Source of the DNA: Clostridiales bacterium
Lineage (GTDB): Bacteria; Bacillota; Clostridia; Saccharofermentanales; DTU023
Direction of reading: 5' to 3'
DNA length: 5,117 nt
NCBI GenBank assembly: GCA_004556455.1
Contig: SFGY01000067.1
Span: forward strand, 1 to 5,117
This document shows, piece after piece, positions 4,553 to 5,117 of this stretch (within the stretch, counting starts at the first letter, position 1; every line of letters starts with the position of its first letter). The notes beneath the pieces are model-generated. The model searched no databases. It saw only the letters and a list, made by a program, of their open reading frames with translations, and was not told the origin of the DNA. The position numbers and the translations under genes were made by a program.

Positions 4553-4640
4553 GTCTCAGCCCTTGCGGTCGCCTGGGATAGCCTCAATATTTGCCCTGCA
4601 AAAGCTTATCCCATCAAGCGGCTCAAGCTTTGCGGTCGCC
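4553..4640 (-). repeat. Direct repeat duplicating the sua5 stop region
   Basis: The 21 bases 4640-4620, which contain the last codons and stop of sua5, match 4573-4553 at 17 of 21 positions. Both share a perfect GGCGACCGCAA core and a TGA. The copies are 67 bp apart. This looks like an old local duplication at the 3' end of the gene. Confidence 0.55.
4574..4613 (-). other. Inverted repeat in the sua5 3' region
   Basis: TGGGATA (4613-4607) and TATCCCA (4580-4574) are perfect 7-base arms enclosing 26 bases. Within them TTTGC-AGG-GCAAA can form an inner stem. It begins 9 bases after the sua5 stop and has no T-tract. It may be a 3' end stabilising structure. Nothing coding is seen in 4284-4622. 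Confidence 0.4.
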
Positions 4641-5117
4641 GGGCAGAGCCTCTCCTTTTTCCGGAGCTGCCGCTTTTTTCAGCCGGTTCATATAGGCTGC
4701 GCCTGCGCCTTTTTCCTCCTGAGCATCGACGAGAATACACTCGACACCGGCCTTATCGAAATCGCGGAAAGCGGCAAAGAGGCCGGCAGATCCTCCTTCT
4801 GCACCCTTGTCGTAGAGGCGCAGAGATGTGAAAAAGTGTTCCGGAAAGGCTTTGAGCGTTTCCTCCGCCCGGGCCGCGTCAAGAAAGCCGCCCATCTTTT
4901 TTGTTTCCACGCTCGACCAATGCTCACGGAAAGCCGCCATCATCTCAGCTCTGGCCGTGGCTTCGACGGGAAGGATCACAACGCGGGCGCGTGGCGCATA
5001 GTGTCGGTATTTCATGCCGGGAGCCTTAGGTATCTTACCTTTTTTGAGCTTCGGCTGTGCAGCTTCCTCTTCGAGTTGATGCCGACCGAGAAAGGTGTCA
5101 AGCATTTCAGCCGTAAT
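4623..5117 (-). CDS. Threonylcarbamoyl-AMP synthase (Sua5/YwlC type), C-terminal part
   Basis: Enzymes of this family make threonylcarbamoyl-AMP from threonine, bicarbonate and ATP, the first step of t6A37 formation on ANN-decoding tRNAs. Only the last 164 residues are visible; the frame continues past 5117, so the catalytic YrdC-like domain lies mostly outside. The visible part opens with ITAEML, the end of that domain. The linker motif KAPGMKYRHYAP (about visible residues 31-42) separates the catalytic and Sua5 domains in long-form enzymes. The Rossmann-like Sua5 domain follows, ending in GLFAAFRDFDKAGVECILVD and GAGAAYMNRLKKAA. A 14-residue polar tail follows. The linker and MNRL-KAA end make the family call firm and exclude the short TsaC form that lacks the second domain. 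It is followed by a 339-base gap with its own structures, so it is probably not cotranscribed with rpsF. Confidence 0.93.
   Translation of the reverse strand: MTAEMLDTFLGRHQLEEEAAQPKLKKGKIPKAPGMKYRHYAPRARVVILPVEATARAEMMAAFREHWSSVETKKMGGFLDAARAEETLKAFPEHFFTSLRLYDKGAEGGSAGLFAAFRDFDKAGVECILVDAQEEKGAGAAYMNRLKKAAAPEKGEALPGDRKA

Noticed and set aside
1..5117. A new defence or mobile system
   Set aside because: All coding space is taken by conserved housekeeping genes on one strand; novelty here is limited to leaders, spacers and protein extensions.

Overview
This window is a conserved bacterial housekeeping cluster. Every real gene lies on the minus strand, so transcription runs from high to low coordinates: the end of a threonylcarbamoyl-AMP synthase gene (sua5/tsaC family), rpsF (S6), ssb, rpsR (S18), rplI (L9), dnaB (replicative helicase) and the front of tilS (tRNA-Ile lysidine synthetase). 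The rpsF-ssb-rpsR order, very strong Shine-Dalgarno sites (an 11-base full match before rpsF), Sua5 with a C-terminal extra domain, and dnaB followed by tilS all suggest a chromosome of the Bacillota (Firmicutes), probably a Clostridia-like lineage with moderate G+C. The sequence alone does not give a genus.

Region by region: 5117-4623 is the C-terminal part of the Sua5 protein. 4622-4284 is a 339-base intergenic region. It holds a partial copy of the sua5 3' end, a long inverted repeat, a short hairpin with a T-tract, three A-tracts phased at 10 bp, a good extended -10 promoter (4396-4368), and a 5' leader with two strong stem-loops. 4283-3202 is rpsF-ssb-rpsR with short spacers. A strong intrinsic terminator (3179-3137) lies between rpsR and rplI. 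A second (2348-2300) lies between rplI and dnaB and ends only about 25 bases before the dnaB start. dnaB and tilS overlap by one base (TAATG). tilS runs off the window at base 1 with about 284 codons visible.

The genes serve translation and replication together. S6 and S18 bind each other on the 30S platform, L9 is a 50S stalk-like protein, SSB and DnaB act at the replication fork, and Sua5 and TilS modify tRNA (t6A37 and lysidine34). The rpsF leader is a candidate S6:S18 autoregulatory site. The two terminators split the array into three possible transcription units, yet I see no convincing promoter directly before rplI or dnaB. Read-through or attenuation is therefore plausible.

I found no mobile element, CRISPR array, rRNA/tRNA gene or defence system. 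The parts worth a second look are non-coding or low-complexity: the structured spacers, two separate 21-bp repeat arrays (rplI leader and tilS N-terminus), the phased A-tracts, and unusual protein ends (SSB tip, L9 tail, TilS N-terminus).
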